The notes beneath the pieces were generated by a model. It did no database searches and had not been told where the DNA came from. It worked only from the letters and a program-made list of their open reading frames with translations. Shown piece by piece: positions 53,028 through 62,715 of a stretch of 64,000 nucleotides of DNA. Position 1 is the first letter of the stretch, and each line of letters starts with the position of its first letter. Origin of the DNA: Leclercia adecarboxylata. Its GTDB lineage: Bacteria > Pseudomonadota > Gammaproteobacteria > Enterobacterales > Enterobacteriaceae. The position numbers and the translations under genes were made by a program. Location: NCBI RefSeq assembly GCF_006171285.1, contig NZ_CP040894.1, forward strand, positions 11,206-75,205, read 5' to 3'.

Positions 53028-53918
53028 ATGAAGAGAAATTTGAAGGCCATACCTGTTCTGGTCGCCGGTTTGTTTACCTCACAGCTTTCTATTGCGGCGG
53101 GCTCCGTCTCTGCAGATCCCCACGCCGGGCACGACATGTCTGCCATGCAGATGCCAGCAGATGAGAATTTCACTGAGATGACGTCAATGGAGCCCATTGT
53201 AACTGAGAGCAGAACGCCAATTCCGCCTGTTACCGATGCCGACCGGAAGGCTGCATTCGGCAATTTACAGGGGCATGCGATTCACGACAGTGCGATTAAT
53301 TATCTGGTTCTGCTGGATCAACTGGAATGGCAACGGTCGGATAACACCAACAATTTCAGCTGGAGTGTTAACAGCTGGATTGGAGGCGACACAGATCGGA
53401 TTTGGCTAAAGAGTGAAGGTGAACGAAGCAATGGGGAAACGGAGGCGGCTGAAGCGCAGTTACTCTGGGGACATGCGGTTGGCCCATGGTGGGATTTGGT
53501 TGCGGGTGTCAGGCAGGATTTCAGACCTGCTTCTGCCCGGACCTGGGCTGCTGTCGGTTTTCAGGGGCTGGCACTCTATAATTTTGAGTCTGAAATTACG
53601 GGTTTTGTCAGTAATGGCGGAAAAGCAGCCCTTCGTCTGGGAGGAGAATACGACGTTTTACTGACTAACCGGCTCATACTCCAGCCATCCTATGAGGTGA
53701 ATTTCTACAGTCAGGATGATGAATCGCGGGGTCGCGGCAGGGGACTGACTGACACAGAGCTGGGGCTCCGGCTGCGCTATGAAATACGCCGTGAGTTTGC
53801 ACCCTATATAGGCGTTTCCTGGAATCAACTTTACGGGAAAACATCCGATATGGCGAAAAGAGAAGGTGAGAAAGACCATCAGGTAGTATTCCTGGCGGGA
53901 GCCAGAATCTGGTTTTAA
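53028..53918 (+). CDS. pcoB: PcoB outer-membrane copper-resistance protein
   Basis: 296 residues from ATG at 53028. Signal peptide [24 protein letters not shown], a Met/His N-terminal segment ([20 protein letters not shown]), then a CopB-type beta-barrel with alternating aromatic strands ([32 protein letters not shown]) and a final Phe. It may sequester or export copper at the outer membrane with PcoA. Confidence 0.93.
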   Translation: MKRNLKAIPVLVAGLFTSQLSIAAGSVSADPHAGHDMSAMQMPADENFTEMTSMEPIVTESRTPIPPVTDADRKAAFGNLQGHAIHDSAINYLVLLDQLEWQRSDNTNNFSWSVNSWIGGDTDRIWLKSEGERSNGETEAAEAQLLWGHAVGPWWDLVAGVRQDFRPASARTWAAVGFQGLALYNFESEITGFVSNGGKAALRLGGEYDVLLTNRLILQPSYEVNFYSQDDESRGRGRGLTDTELGLRLRYEIRREFAPYIGVSWNQLYGKTSDMAKREGEKDHQVVFLAGARIWF

Positions 53919-53957
53919 CGCACTGATATAAAACACTCAACTAAACAGGTAAATAAA

Positions 53958-54338
53958 ATGTCGATTTTAAATAAAGCCATTCTTACAGGTGGCCTCGTTA
54001 TGGGCGTTGCTTTCTCTGCTATGGCCCATCCGGAATTAAAAAGCTCTGTGCCACAGGCTGATTCAGCCGTAGCGGCCCCGGAAAAGATTCAGCTTAATTT
54101 CTCGGAAAATCTGACCGTGAAATTCTCAGGTGCAAAATTAACGATGACGGGTATGAAAGGCATGTCATCACATTCTCCGATGCCGGTCGCGGCAAAAGTG
54201 GCGCCAGGCGCTGACCCTAAATCGATGGTCATTATTCCGCGAGAGCCTTTACCCGCTGGCACTTATCGTGTTGACTGGCGCGCGGTTTCTTCAGATACGC
54301 ACCCTATTACCGGTAATTACACCTTTACAGTGAAGTAA
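53958..54338 (+). CDS. pcoC: PcoC periplasmic copper carrier
   Basis: 126 residues; signal peptide ending AMA-HPEL, so the mature N-terminal His is the Cu2+ ligand. The Met loop [15 protein letters not shown] binds Cu+, and later His (SDTHPITG) completes the Cu2+ site. Cupredoxin fold. Delivers copper to PcoD. Confidence 0.95.
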
Positions 54339-54342
54339 TATT

Positions 54343-55272
54343 ATGAACGACCTGATTATGATTGTTATTCGTTTTCTTCTTTATCTGGATTTGATGGTAA
54401 TATTTGGATTGCCATTTTTTCAGATATATGGAATAAGTGGTGTCAGACATGAAACCTATAACCTGACTAATTTCAGGTCGTTTATAACCTTTGCTGTTGT
54501 TACAGGCATCATTCTTACTGGCATTAATATGCTCCTGGTATCTAATGCCATGAGTGGAGTAACTGACCTCAGAGAATTATCCATCCATGTTATCGAGATG
54601 GTGATAGAAGAAACTGATGTGGGTATTAGCTGGATTGTCAGGCTCTGTGCCCTGTTTACCACACTCGGTGCTTTGTTCCTTTACACTAATAAGAGAGTAT
54701 TGTCCTGCCTGCTGATGACGATGAGTGGGGGCGTGGCGCTGGCTACACTTGCCTGGGGAGGACACGCCGTTATGCATGACGGTCTGCATTACTATCTCCA
54801 TTTACTGAGCGATCTGACCCATCTCGGCGCTGCAGGTGCCTGGACAGGTGCTCTGGTTGCATTTGCTATCCTGCTGATGCGCAGAAACGAGCATAATGCA
54901 CAGAGCGTCATTGTGATATCTGACTCCCTGGCAAAATTTGCCACGGCAGGAACGGTGATTGTTGTAGCCCTGATCCTGAGTGCGCTGGTCAACTATCTGT
55001 ATATTGCTGAGGGTAACTTAACTCCCTTATTCAACAGTTCCTGGGGGAGGATATTGCTTGCCAAGACGGCTCTGTTTGTTCTGATGCTTCTTCTGGCTGC
55101 AGCAAACCGGTTTCACCTGGGTCCCCGGCTTGAAGTTATGGTCAGGGAAGGGAATTATGATCGCAGCGTTGCCCTGATGCGAAACAGCATCCTGACAGAA
55201 TTCGTTGTTGCGATTATCATTCTGGGCGCCGTAGCGTGGCTCGGAATGCTTGCTCCGTCTCAGGTCAGCTAG
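54343..55272 (+). CDS. pcoD: PcoD inner-membrane copper transporter
   Basis: 309 residues with eight hydrophobic segments. Conserved [33 protein letters not shown] contains the His residues typical of CopD/PcoD. Works with PcoC to move copper to the cytoplasm, perhaps to load PcoA before Tat export. Starts 5 bases after pcoC. Confidence 0.94.
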
Positions 55273-55326
55273 GGGACAGCCAAAGCTCATGCGTGAGATT
55301 TTTACTTTCATATCAGCGAGTTGACC

Positions 55327-56007
55327 ATGCAGCGTATTTTAATCGTTGAAGACGAACAAAAAACAGGTCGTTACCTGCAGCAGGGACTGGTTGAGGAAGG
55401 CTATCAGGCCGATCTCTTTAATAATGGCCGCGATGGTCTCGGGGCCGCGTCGAAGGGACAGTATGATTTGATAATACTGGACGTGATGCTGCCTTTCCTC
55501 GACGGGTGGCAAATCATCAGCGCACTGAGGGAGTCCGGGCACGAAGAACCGGTCCTGTTTTTAACCGCAAAGGACAACGTGCGGGACAAAGTGAAAGGAC
55601 TGGAGCTTGGCGCAGATGACTACCTGATTAAGCCCTTTGATTTTACGGAGCTGGTTGCACGTGTAAGAACCCTGCTGCGCCGGGCACGCTCGCAGGCCGC
55701 AACAGTCTGCACCATCGCCGATATGACCGTTGATATGGTGCGCCGGACCGTGATCCGTTCGGGGAAGAAGATCCATCTCACCGGTAAAGAATACGTTCTG
55801 CTTGAGTTGCTGCTGCAACGCACCGGAGAAGTGTTACCCAGGAGTCTTATCTCGTCCCTGGTCTGGAACATGAATTTTGACAGTGATACGAATGTGATTG
55901 ATGTCGCCGTGAGACGTCTGAGAAGTAAAATTGATGATGACTTTGAGCCAAAACTGATCCATACCGTTCGCGGTGCCGGATATGTCCTGGAGATCAGAGA
56001 AGAGTGA
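55327..56007 (+). CDS. pcoR: PcoR response regulator
   Basis: 226 residues from ATG at 55327. Receiver with VEDEQKTG, phospho-Asp in [16 protein letters not shown] and Lys in DYLIKPFDF; winged-helix [25 protein letters not shown] and [19 protein letters not shown]. Partner of PcoS; likely binds the boxes before pcoA and pcoE. Overlaps pcoS by four bases. Confidence 0.95.
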   Translation: MQRILIVEDEQKTGRYLQQGLVEEGYQADLFNNGRDGLGAASKGQYDLIILDVMLPFLDGWQIISALRESGHEEPVLFLTAKDNVRDKVKGLELGADDYLIKPFDFTELVARVRTLLRRARSQAATVCTIADMTVDMVRRTVIRSGKKIHLTGKEYVLLELLLQRTGEVLPRSLISSLVWNMNFDSDTNVIDVAVRRLRSKIDDDFEPKLIHTVRGAGYVLEIREE

Positions 56008-57404
56008 GGTTCAAAATTTCCCTGACCACACGCCTGAGCCTGATTTTTTCTGCGGTGATGCTTACGGTATGGTGGTTATCAAGTTTTATCCTGATTAGCA
56101 CCCTTAATGGCTATTTCGATAATCAGGACCGCGATTTTCTGACAGGTAAACTTCAGCTCACCGAAGAGTTTCTTAAAACAGAGACGTTCCGGAACAAAAC
56201 GGATATTAAGTCATTATCAGAAAAAATAAACGATGCGATGGTAGGGCACAATGGTTTATTCATTTCTATAAAAAACATGGAAAATGAAAAAATTGTTGAA
56301 CTCTATGCCAAAAATTCTGTTGTTCCAGCGGTCCTGCTTAATAAGTCGGGTGATATTCTCGACTATATGATCCAGACGGAAGAAAATAACACCGTGTACC
56401 GCAGTATCTCGCGGCGGGTTGCCATGACGCCGGAACAGGGTAAAAGCAAACATGTCATCATTACGGTTGCCACGGATACTGGGTATCACACCCTGTTTAT
56501 GGACAAACTCAGTACCTGGCTGTTCTGGTTCAATATCGGTCTGGTCTTTATTTCTGTTTTTCTGGGCTGGCTGACCACACGTATTGGTCTGAAACCGTTA
56601 CGGGAAATGACCAGTCTGGCTTCCTCCATGACTGTACACAGCCTGGATCAGCGTCTAAATCCCGATCTGGCTCCGCCGGAAATCTCTGAGACCATGCAGG
56701 AGTTCAATAATATGTTTGATCGCCTGGAGGGGGCATTCCGGAAACTGTCAGATTTCTCGTCTGACATCGCGCATGAGCTGCGCACACCAGTCAGTAATCT
56801 GATGATGCAGACGCAGTTTGCACTGGCTAAGGAAAGGGATGTTTCGCATTACCGCGAAATTTTATTCGCTAACCTGGAAGAACTGAAAAGGTTGTCACGA
56901 ATGACCAGTGACATGCTTTTTCTGGCACGTTCAGAGCATGGTCTGCTGCGGCTGGATAAACATGATGTGGATCTGGCAGCCGAACTGAATGAATTACGTG
57001 AGTTGTTCGAGCCCCTGGCAGACGAAACAGGAAAGACAATCACGGTTGAAGGAGAGGGCGTTGTTGCCGGAGACAGCGATATGCTCCGACGTGCTTTCAG
57101 TAACCTGCTTTCCAATGCAATCAAGTATTCTCCCGATAACACCTGTACAGCGATACACCTTGAGCGTGACAGTGACTGTGTGAACGTGATGATTACGAAT
57201 ACGATGTCCGGCCAGGTTCCCGCTAATCTGGAACGTTTGTTTGACCGGTTCTATCGCGCAGACTCATCAAGGTTCTACAACACGGAAGGCGCGGGGCTGG
57301 GATTATCAATTACAAGGTCGATCATTCATGCTCACGGCGGCGAGCTGTCAGCAGAACAGCAGGGGCGGGAAATTGTGTTCAGTGTGCGTCTGTTAATGGA
57401 TTAA
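56004..57404 (+). CDS. pcoS: PcoS sensor histidine kinase
   Basis: 466 residues, GTG start overlapping the pcoR stop. TM1 ([22 protein letters not shown]), periplasmic sensing domain, TM2 ([21 protein letters not shown]), HAMP, HisKA with [17 protein letters not shown] box [15 protein letters not shown] box [12 protein letters not shown]. Senses periplasmic copper. Confidence 0.95.
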   Translation: MRFKISLTTRLSLIFSAVMLTVWWLSSFILISTLNGYFDNQDRDFLTGKLQLTEEFLKTETFRNKTDIKSLSEKINDAMVGHNGLFISIKNMENEKIVELYAKNSVVPAVLLNKSGDILDYMIQTEENNTVYRSISRRVAMTPEQGKSKHVIITVATDTGYHTLFMDKLSTWLFWFNIGLVFISVFLGWLTTRIGLKPLREMTSLASSMTVHSLDQRLNPDLAPPEISETMQEFNNMFDRLEGAFRKLSDFSSDIAHELRTPVSNLMMQTQFALAKERDVSHYREILFANLEELKRLSRMTSDMLFLARSEHGLLRLDKHDVDLAAELNELRELFEPLADETGKTITVEGEGVVAGDSDMLRRAFSNLLSNAIKYSPDNTCTAIHLERDSDCVNVMITNTMSGQVPANLERLFDRFYRADSSRFYNTEGAGLGLSITRSIIHAHGGELSAEQQGREIVFSVRLLMD

Positions 57405-57432
57405 TACCGTTATTCAGGAGAAACCCGGAAGG

Positions 57433-57446
57433 TGACAAAAATGTCA
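57433..57446. promoter_or_regulatory. PcoR box upstream of pcoE
   Basis: TGACA-AAAA-TGTCA inverted repeat, 174 bases before the pcoE start. It fits the separate copper-inducible promoter known for pcoE. Confidence 0.75.
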
Positions 57447-57619
57447 TCGTTCAGTCACGCGATAAACAGAGGCGGTTTTTTATAATCAGCCATAAATCAG
57501 GACAGCGTGATAATTCAATCGCCCGGTTCCTGGCGTGATGATCAACCAGCCCTGAGATCAAATGCTTTCTCTGTTATAAGCATTGATTGTTCGGGTATGA
57601 AAACACCGGAGACCCAACC

Positions 57620-58054
57620 ATGAAAAAGATCCTTGTATCCTTTATTGCCATGATGGCTGTCGCTTCATCTGCCTGGGCTGCAGAGACAATGAACATGCAT
57701 GACCAGGTAAATAATGCCCAGGCGCCTGCCCATCAGATGCAATCATCCGCTGAAAAAAGTGCAGTTCAGGGGGAGAGCATGAAAATGATGGATATGAGCG
57801 GTCACGATCAGGCCGCAATGTCCCATGAAATGATGCAAAACGGCAATTCTGCTGCCCATCAGGACATGGCTGAAATGCATAAAAAAATGATGAAATCCAA
57901 GCCAGCAGCTTCTAACGAAACAGCAAAATCATTTTCCGAAATGAACGAGCATGAGAAAGCCGCTGTTGTGCATGAGAAGGCGAATAATGGTCAATCTTCC
58001 GTTATTCATCAGCAGCAGGCTGAAAAGCATCGCAGCCAGATCACCCAGAATTAA
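57620..58054 (+). CDS. pcoE: PcoE periplasmic copper-binding protein
   Basis: 144 residues from ATG at 57620, signal peptide KKILVSFIAMMAVASSAWAAE. Same repeat architecture as SilE (NMHDQVNNAQAPAHQMQSS is shared almost word for word), with Met/His clusters (MKMMDMSGHDQAAMSHEMMQNG, MAEMHKKMMKS). It acts as a copper sponge. Own promoter; strong terminator 50 bases after the stop. Confidence 0.95.
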   Translation: MKKILVSFIAMMAVASSAWAAETMNMHDQVNNAQAPAHQMQSSAEKSAVQGESMKMMDMSGHDQAAMSHEMMQNGNSAAHQDMAEMHKKMMKSKPAASNETAKSFSEMNEHEKAAVVHEKANNGQSSVIHQQQAEKHRSQITQN

Positions 58055-58104
58055 CCCGCAGCTCCACTTGTTAGACCCTCATTTGACGCCGAAGTCACTG
58101 GCTT

Positions 58105-58130
58105 ACGCTCCCGTCCGGGAGCGTTTTTTT
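58105..58130 (+). terminator. Terminator after pcoE
   Basis: ACGCTCCCG-TC-CGGGAGCGT followed by T7. Nine-pair stem, 2-base loop; clear Rho-independent terminator closing the pco cluster. Confidence 0.88.
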
Positions 58131-58287
58131 AAACCAAATGAAAGATTATGTCTGTGTATGATTAATCGTAGTCTGCGGCCTGTTATGAACTAAATGAACG
58201 ACGGACTAAATTTAACATAAGATAGATTACACGAACTAAGCTATTGATTTTATTTACAAAAAAAGAAGTCAGCATGACAGTGGTTGT

Positions 58288-58584
58288 TTATCTCCAGGGA
58301 TCATGCCTGGCAGAGTCCTGAGACTGGCTGAGAATACGGATGATCGTGACCACAGAATGTGATGACACAAAATAAAGCATGTGCTGTTCCACCGGTAACG
58401 AGAAGATATCCTCTCCAAGCTCTGCACGCTGTGTTCCGATCTCGTGCATTGCCAGCACGTCAAATACTGCCGCTATCCGGCCGATATACTCATCCGCCTG
58501 GACAACCCCGAATTGTCTGAAACTGTAATCCCAGATAGCCTCCAGATCTTCTTCCGCTTTTGGTGTCAGCTCAATTTCTTTCAT
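58288..58584 (-). CDS. parE: ParE/RelE-family toxin
   Basis: 98 residues from the ATG at 58582-58584 (MKEIELTPKAEEDLEAIWDYSFRQFGVVQADEYIGRI). C-terminal part HMLYFVSSHSVVTIIRILSQSQD with conserved Arg, typical of ParE toxins, which poison gyrase. The start lies 14 bases inside the end of parD. A longer start at 58605 is less likely. Confidence 0.88.
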   Translation of the reverse strand: MKEIELTPKAEEDLEAIWDYSFRQFGVVQADEYIGRIAAVFDVLAMHEIGTQRAELGEDIFSLPVEQHMLYFVSSHSVVTIIRILSQSQDSARHDPWR

Positions 58585-58831
58585 TTGCCGCCCTGGCTTT
58601 AACATTCATCAGGAAAGCATCCTTGTCCCATGGCTTCGCGTCGCCGCTGCTAATCCCTTCGGCCAGTAGATCGCGTAATTCCTGCAGACGGGATTGAGCC
58701 TGCTTCTCACGTAATAAACGTAGTGCATCGCGCATGACCTCACTCTGGGTGCGGTAATCCCCTGCCTTGACCAGGGAATCGATAAACTCACGTAGCTCAT
58801 CGCCAACATCAACCGTCATCGTACGGGCCAT
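58571..58831 (-). CDS. parD: ParD-family antitoxin
   Basis: 86 residues. N-terminal ribbon-helix-helix MARTMTVDVGDELREFIDSLVKAGDYRTQSEVMRDALRLLREKQ, then a toxin-binding helix (SRLQELRDLLAEGI). Antitoxin first, toxin second with overlap. A perfect 9+9 inverted repeat lies just upstream for autoregulation. Confidence 0.9.
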   Translation of the reverse strand: MARTMTVDVGDELREFIDSLVKAGDYRTQSEVMRDALRLLREKQAQSRLQELRDLLAEGISSGDAKPWDKDAFLMNVKARAANERN

Positions 58832-58847
58832 ATCGCCTCCAACTTGT

Positions 58848-58870
58848 AATGTAAGATTTGTTCTTACATT
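58848..58870. promoter_or_regulatory. parDE operator
   Basis: AATGTAAGA-TTTGT-TCTTACATT, perfect 9-bp arms with 5-bp spacer, ending 17 bases before the parD start. Likely ParD/ParDE binding site overlapping the promoter. Confidence 0.75.
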
Positions 58871-59061
58871 AGTATATCAACTTCCCCTCCTCCTTCAATC
58901 TCCGGCATTTGCATAAAAGACCTCTCGCTTAAAATCGGAGGATCCGACTTTTGCCTTTTTTCGGATCTCACCGAAAAAAGAGAGAAAAGCGGATAGGTAT
59001 GACGTATCCATATGCCGGGGATCTGCATAAGCATAAAGGCCGGTTGGCTAGGAGGAAAATC

Positions 59062-59292
59062 ATGAGAACCGTATCCATTTTTAAAAACGGCAATAACCGT
59101 GCAATCCGTCTGCCCCGCGGCCTGGATTTTGAGGGGGTGAGCAAGTTGGAGATCGTCCGGGAAGGGGACAGCATCATTCTGCGTCCCGTCCGGCCGACCT
59201 GGGGCTCGTTCGCGCAGCTCGAGAAAGCCGATCCGGACTTTATGGCGGAGCGCGAGGACGTTGTCACCGATGAGGGACGATTTGACCTGTGA
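59062..59292 (+). CDS. vagC: VagC antitoxin
   Basis: 76 residues from ATG at 59062 with AGGAGG. AbrB/SpoVT-type fold: MRTVSIFKNGNNRAIRLPRGLDFEGVSKLEIVREGDSIILRPVRPTW. VapB/VagC family. Overlaps vagD by four bases (GTGA). A frame opening at 58951 is not supported by a ribosome site. Confidence 0.92.
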   Translation: MRTVSIFKNGNNRAIRLPRGLDFEGVSKLEIVREGDSIILRPVRPTWGSFAQLEKADPDFMAEREDVVTDEGRFDL

Positions 59293-59705
59293 ACAAAACG
59301 TATATACTGGACACCTGTATCTGCTCGTTTATCATGTGCGAGCAGCCGGAAGCCGTCCTGAAGCGCCTGGAGCAGGCGGTGCTGCGCAACCAACGCATCG
59401 TGATCTCGGCCATTACCTATTCCGAGATTCGCTTCGGCACCACCGGCCCGAAGGCCTCGCCGCGCCACACTGAGCTGGTTGACGCGTTCTGCGCCCGCCT
59501 CGATGCCATTCTGCCCTGCGACAGCCCCGCGGTTGATGCGACTACAGGAATCAAGGTGGCGCTGCGCCTCGCCGGCACCCCGATCAGGCCGAAAGACACG
59601 GCGATCGCCGGGCATGCCATTACCGCCGGTGCCATTCTGGTGACGGACAATGTGATAGGGTTTGAGCGGGTGCCGGGCCTGTTACTTGAAGACTGGGTAA
59701 AATAA
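59289..59705 (+). CDS. vagD: VagD PIN-domain toxin
   Basis: 138 residues, GTG start. PIN RNase with acidic residues in YILDTCICSF (Asp), ITYSEIRFG (Glu), PKDTAIAGHAITAGAILVTDN (Asp, Asp). VapC-type toxins cleave initiator tRNA. With VagC it stabilises plasmids; found on IncF/IncR-type enterobacterial plasmids. Confidence 0.92.
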   Translation: MNKTYILDTCICSFIMCEQPEAVLKRLEQAVLRNQRIVISAITYSEIRFGTTGPKASPRHTELVDAFCARLDAILPCDSPAVDATTGIKVALRLAGTPIRPKDTAIAGHAITAGAILVTDNVIGFERVPGLLLEDWVK

Positions 59706-59729
59706 AACAAAAGTGAAAGGACTTAAGGT

Positions 59730-60473
59730 ATGAGTGAACTGAAAATCGACAACCCAGCTCTGCGACTGCTCGAAATTCTTGAACAAGGTAAACATCATCA
59801 GGCTTCGGCTACCTGTCGCGAAGTCTGGAAAGTACTGCTGCAGGCGCAGAATCTGTCTGAGCACCAGTTACTTTCCCGGCTGGCTCGAGTCATGGAACTT
59901 CCGGAGCGGATAGAGCAGGTGAGGGAAGACCATTTTTCTTCACTCCGGAATAAATCTAACTACTGGAGAGGCCAGATCGAGATTGCATTTACTTCACAGA
60001 CTTTGAATGGACGCTGGGATTCATTTAAAAATCATATAGATGAAAGAACCCTGTCCGAACTGAGCCTGTTATCCGATGTTTTTGAAACGCGGGGCGCTCA
60101 TGCCGGCATTGCTTCAAAAGAAATCGAATCACTGCTGGCAAGAATTACAGAACTTCGCAGCGAGATACGCAGTGCGAAACTTCCTCTCACGATGAAAACT
60201 ATGCTTCTCAGGCAGCTATTTCAGATTCAGGAAGCGCTGGAATCCTATAGTATTTCAGGAATAGAACCCATCATGGATGCAGTTCAGTCCACACTGGGGC
60301 TTGCCGTCATTGATCCAAAGTACAAACAAGAAATCAAATCAGGTTCAGGAAGCCAATTTGGCGACAGAATTTCCTCCCTGCTTGGGGATGTAGCAAATGT
60401 CGTGACCGTGGCCGGTGCATTATCCGCTCTGCCTGCTGCTATTCAATCAGCACTCAACCTACTAGGTCAATAA
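59730..60473 (+). CDS. Unknown protein downstream of vagCD
   Basis: 247 residues, start 24 bases after the vagD stop with AAGG, so probably in the same transcript. Mostly helical and charged (SHLE-type helices: TCREVWKVLLQAQNLSEHQLLSRLARVMELPERIEQVRED), with coiled-coil-like heptads at about 130-190 (EIESLLARITELRSEIRSAKLPLTMKTMLLRQLFQIQEALESY). It ends in a hydrophobic or amphipathic tail (VANVVTVAGALSALPAAIQSALNLLG, about 220-247) that could insert in a membrane. No family recognised. Convergent with the RES-domain gene. Confidence 0.7.
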   Translation: MSELKIDNPALRLLEILEQGKHHQASATCREVWKVLLQAQNLSEHQLLSRLARVMELPERIEQVREDHFSSLRNKSNYWRGQIEIAFTSQTLNGRWDSFKNHIDERTLSELSLLSDVFETRGAHAGIASKEIESLLARITELRSEIRSAKLPLTMKTMLLRQLFQIQEALESYSISGIEPIMDAVQSTLGLAVIDPKYKQEIKSGSGSQFGDRISSLLGDVANVVTVAGALSALPAAIQSALNLLGQ

Positions 60474-60487
60474 ATCATACCTTTGAC

Positions 60488-60503
60488 GCCCTTAATTAAG
60501 GGC
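60488..60503. terminator. Palindromic hairpin between convergent genes
   Basis: GCCCTTAATTAAGGGC, a perfect 16-bp palindrome flanked by further pairing (GAC.../...GCTC). Sits in the 75-bp gap between two converging genes and may act as a weak terminator. Confidence 0.45.
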
Positions 60504-60548
60504 GCTCCATGTGGATAAAGCTTATTTCCGCGATACTCGGTGGCTGCA

Positions 60549-61934
60549 TCAAAAATCCGACATATCATCGAATGGTTCATGAGGCGTGGATTTGACAATA
60601 TTTGAACCCTGATTGATAGCCGTCTTATCGGTTTTAAACTTCACGCCAGTAATTTTATGGTAGACCATACCGTCAGTTTTCATACTCAGCGTATCGCTAG
60701 TGTCGTTCGTAGAAGAGAATAAGCCCATGTACCGCGACCGCGATTTTTTTGGTTCCTCAACAATCAGCTGAATATCCGGACTGAACGCATATCTATCATC
60801 ATCAACGTATTCATACAGCTCAACATTAAAGCTCCGTGATGAATCGGAAGAGTATCGTACACCGGAGGACATATTAAACAGAACGACATTATATCCGGTG
60901 CCAACGTCCTCATCGTCGGCGTAAACTTGCGTTGATTTGAAGCTGACACCATCGAGGTTAAACTTTTTCCGATCACCGAGATAATCAGCCACTACTTGAG
61001 TGATCAAATAATCACTATCCAATCTTTTTCCGAAAGCAGGAAGCGTCAGTTTGCGGGAAAGCGTTCTGAAAAATACGGCACGCTCACTGGTTTGCCGGGT
61101 GAGGGGATCAAATTTACTCCCGGAGCCGAAACTGAGCGAATCAAGTGATGAAATATCCAGCACCTTCAGCTTACGTAGCGGGACAAACGGGGCTGTTATT
61201 ACAATGCTGCCCACGGGCGGTCTGACCTCTGCAATGGCAACTTCTACGGAGGTAGCGCCATAAAAGACTGAGATACCCTGCGCATTCATTCGACCCGAGC
61301 GTGCCAACAACGATGGAGGAGGTCCGAAATTTTTTTCGGGCTGCGCGAGGGCTAGTTTTACCTCTTCAAGGTCTTCAAAAACCCGAGCACGATATAAATA
61401 GTTCTCTTCAGACAGTATTTTGATCGGAGAGTCTCTGTTTCTGGTTTTCAGCTTGTCGATATCATAAAATAGTGAATCAAGAAACTCCTTCACCTCACGG
61501 TTAAAATAACGCGTCTCCTTAAGAAGTGATTTTGTGACTGTACCCCAAGTATCATCCAGTTCTCCAGAAGAATAGTCTTTAGATCGGTATAAAAAATCTT
61601 CATTGTATACCCCTGCATGATAGTCATAATAGTCGTTGAATTCCTCGCAAAGCCCGGAATAGATATCTTCAGCCACCTCATAATCAACACCCAATTCTTC
61701 GCAAATGACTTCCTGTGCGCTCTCTCCACGTCCGGTGCCATACATATCTTCATAAACATCATAGTAATAATTGAATACTTCATTCATCATTTTGAAGATA
61801 TCTTCGAGAGGAATATTTTTACGCCTCCGATGACAGTATGAGCACGACTGAGTGACATCGCCGTTACTTCTAATGTGCTTACTAACATAATTATCATTAA
61901 CACAATGATGGCAAATAAATTTTTCTTCCAACAT
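60549..61934 (-). CDS. Zinc-finger/HEPN-RES N-domain/RES NADase-like protein
   Basis: 461 residues. Residues 8-34 hold C-x2-C...C-x2-C (FICHHCVNDNYV, CSYCHRR), a treble-clef zinc finger. About 45-170 is an acidic helical domain (MMNEVFNYYYDVYEDMYGTGRGESAQEVICEELGVDY) matching the HEPN/RES N-terminal domain. About 185-400 is a RES domain: NYLYRARVFED, FGPPPSLLARSGRMNAQGISVFYGATSVEVAIAEVRPPVG with the conserved Arg, Tyr and Glu. RES proteins degrade NAD+ and act as toxins. No Xre/MbcA-type antitoxin is adjacent. Candidate abortive-infection or stress effector. ATG preceded by no strong ribosome site. Confidence 0.8.
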   Translation of the reverse strand: MLEEKFICHHCVNDNYVSKHIRSNGDVTQSCSYCHRRRKNIPLEDIFKMMNEVFNYYYDVYEDMYGTGRGESAQEVICEELGVDYEVAEDIYSGLCEEFNDYYDYHAGVYNEDFLYRSKDYSSGELDDTWGTVTKSLLKETRYFNREVKEFLDSLFYDIDKLKTRNRDSPIKILSEENYLYRARVFEDLEEVKLALAQPEKNFGPPPSLLARSGRMNAQGISVFYGATSVEVAIAEVRPPVGSIVITAPFVPLRKLKVLDISSLDSLSFGSGSKFDPLTRQTSERAVFFRTLSRKLTLPAFGKRLDSDYLITQVVADYLGDRKKFNLDGVSFKSTQVYADDEDVGTGYNVVLFNMSSGVRYSSDSSRSFNVELYEYVDDDRYAFSPDIQLIVEEPKKSRSRYMGLFSSTNDTSDTLSMKTDGMVYHKITGVKFKTDKTAINQGSNIVKSTPHEPFDDMSDF

Positions 61935-62694
61935 GATGAATCCATTTTTGATGTTTTGTTATCAGTTACTTTCCAGTAAATCACAATTATGTCAAGCAGA
62001 TGGCCGCTCATAGATTAATGTAAAAAAAGAGAAAAATCAGGATTGCAGGTGATTATATAAATATATCGGATGTTATTCGATTAAGCCAGAAATCGGAGTT
62101 GTGTGGCGGGAAACATACAGCTAGCCGCCCCGCTTCTGAACGATGAACAGGCGCGCGTCTTGACGGAGCAGCGCGCGATGGAGGTCCGGGTTCTGCCCCT
62201 ATTCCTGTGTAGCTAGGCTGATGAGGCTGAAGATCGACCGGTGAAGTTTGACAGTGGCCCACACCAGGCGTGTCGGGGCGACTACTTTATCCGTCTCGAC
62301 GTAACCACTTGCGTGCAGCTGTGGAGCATTGCCGGGCAGGTGACGCGCCTGGCGAGCCCCTACAGATCGCAACCTGGCTACAGGTCTGCCACGATGCGGG
62401 TATTGCGGTCCGGATACAGATCAAAGAAAGCGCCACGCCAAAGGAGGGTGCGATGAACGTTACCGCGCCGGGGGACCGGACGCCTACCTTGCACCGCCAG
62501 CTGGACGTCGCGCTTCAGGCCGGGCTGAACGAAGAGGTTAGGCAGGTAGCTTTAACTCCAATGCATTGATTTTTTTATAATGTTGTGCGAACCAATGGTG
62601 TAACTCCAATAGTCTGATGTAACTTTTAACCCATGTTAGTGATGCCACTTTTTCTGGCATAAAGGAGCCAATCCTCAGCCATGGCGACATCAGA
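61935..62694. other. Stretch with gene remnants before the transposon end
   Basis: 760 bases. 62270-62569 (+) has a frame with a plausible middle (EPLQIATWLQVCHDAGIAVRIQIKESATPKEG) but no good start or ribosome site; probably a fragment of a plasmid gene. The rest is AT-rich (promoter side of the RES gene) or short frames. No RNA gene seen. Confidence 0.4.
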
Positions 62695-62715
62695 GGGGTC
62701 CGCTTGGAAAACGGA
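62695..62715 (+). repeat. Outer part of a Tn3-family terminal inverted repeat
   Basis: GGGGTCCGCTTGGAAAACGGA, inverted relative to and one base different from 8712-8732. The interior of this transposon end points to the right, out of the window. An IS4321/IS5075-like copy follows at once. Confidence 0.8.

Noticed and set aside
62270..62569. Plus-strand 99-codon frame as a complete gene
   Set aside because: No credible start or ribosome site; kept only as a possible remnant in the stretch description.
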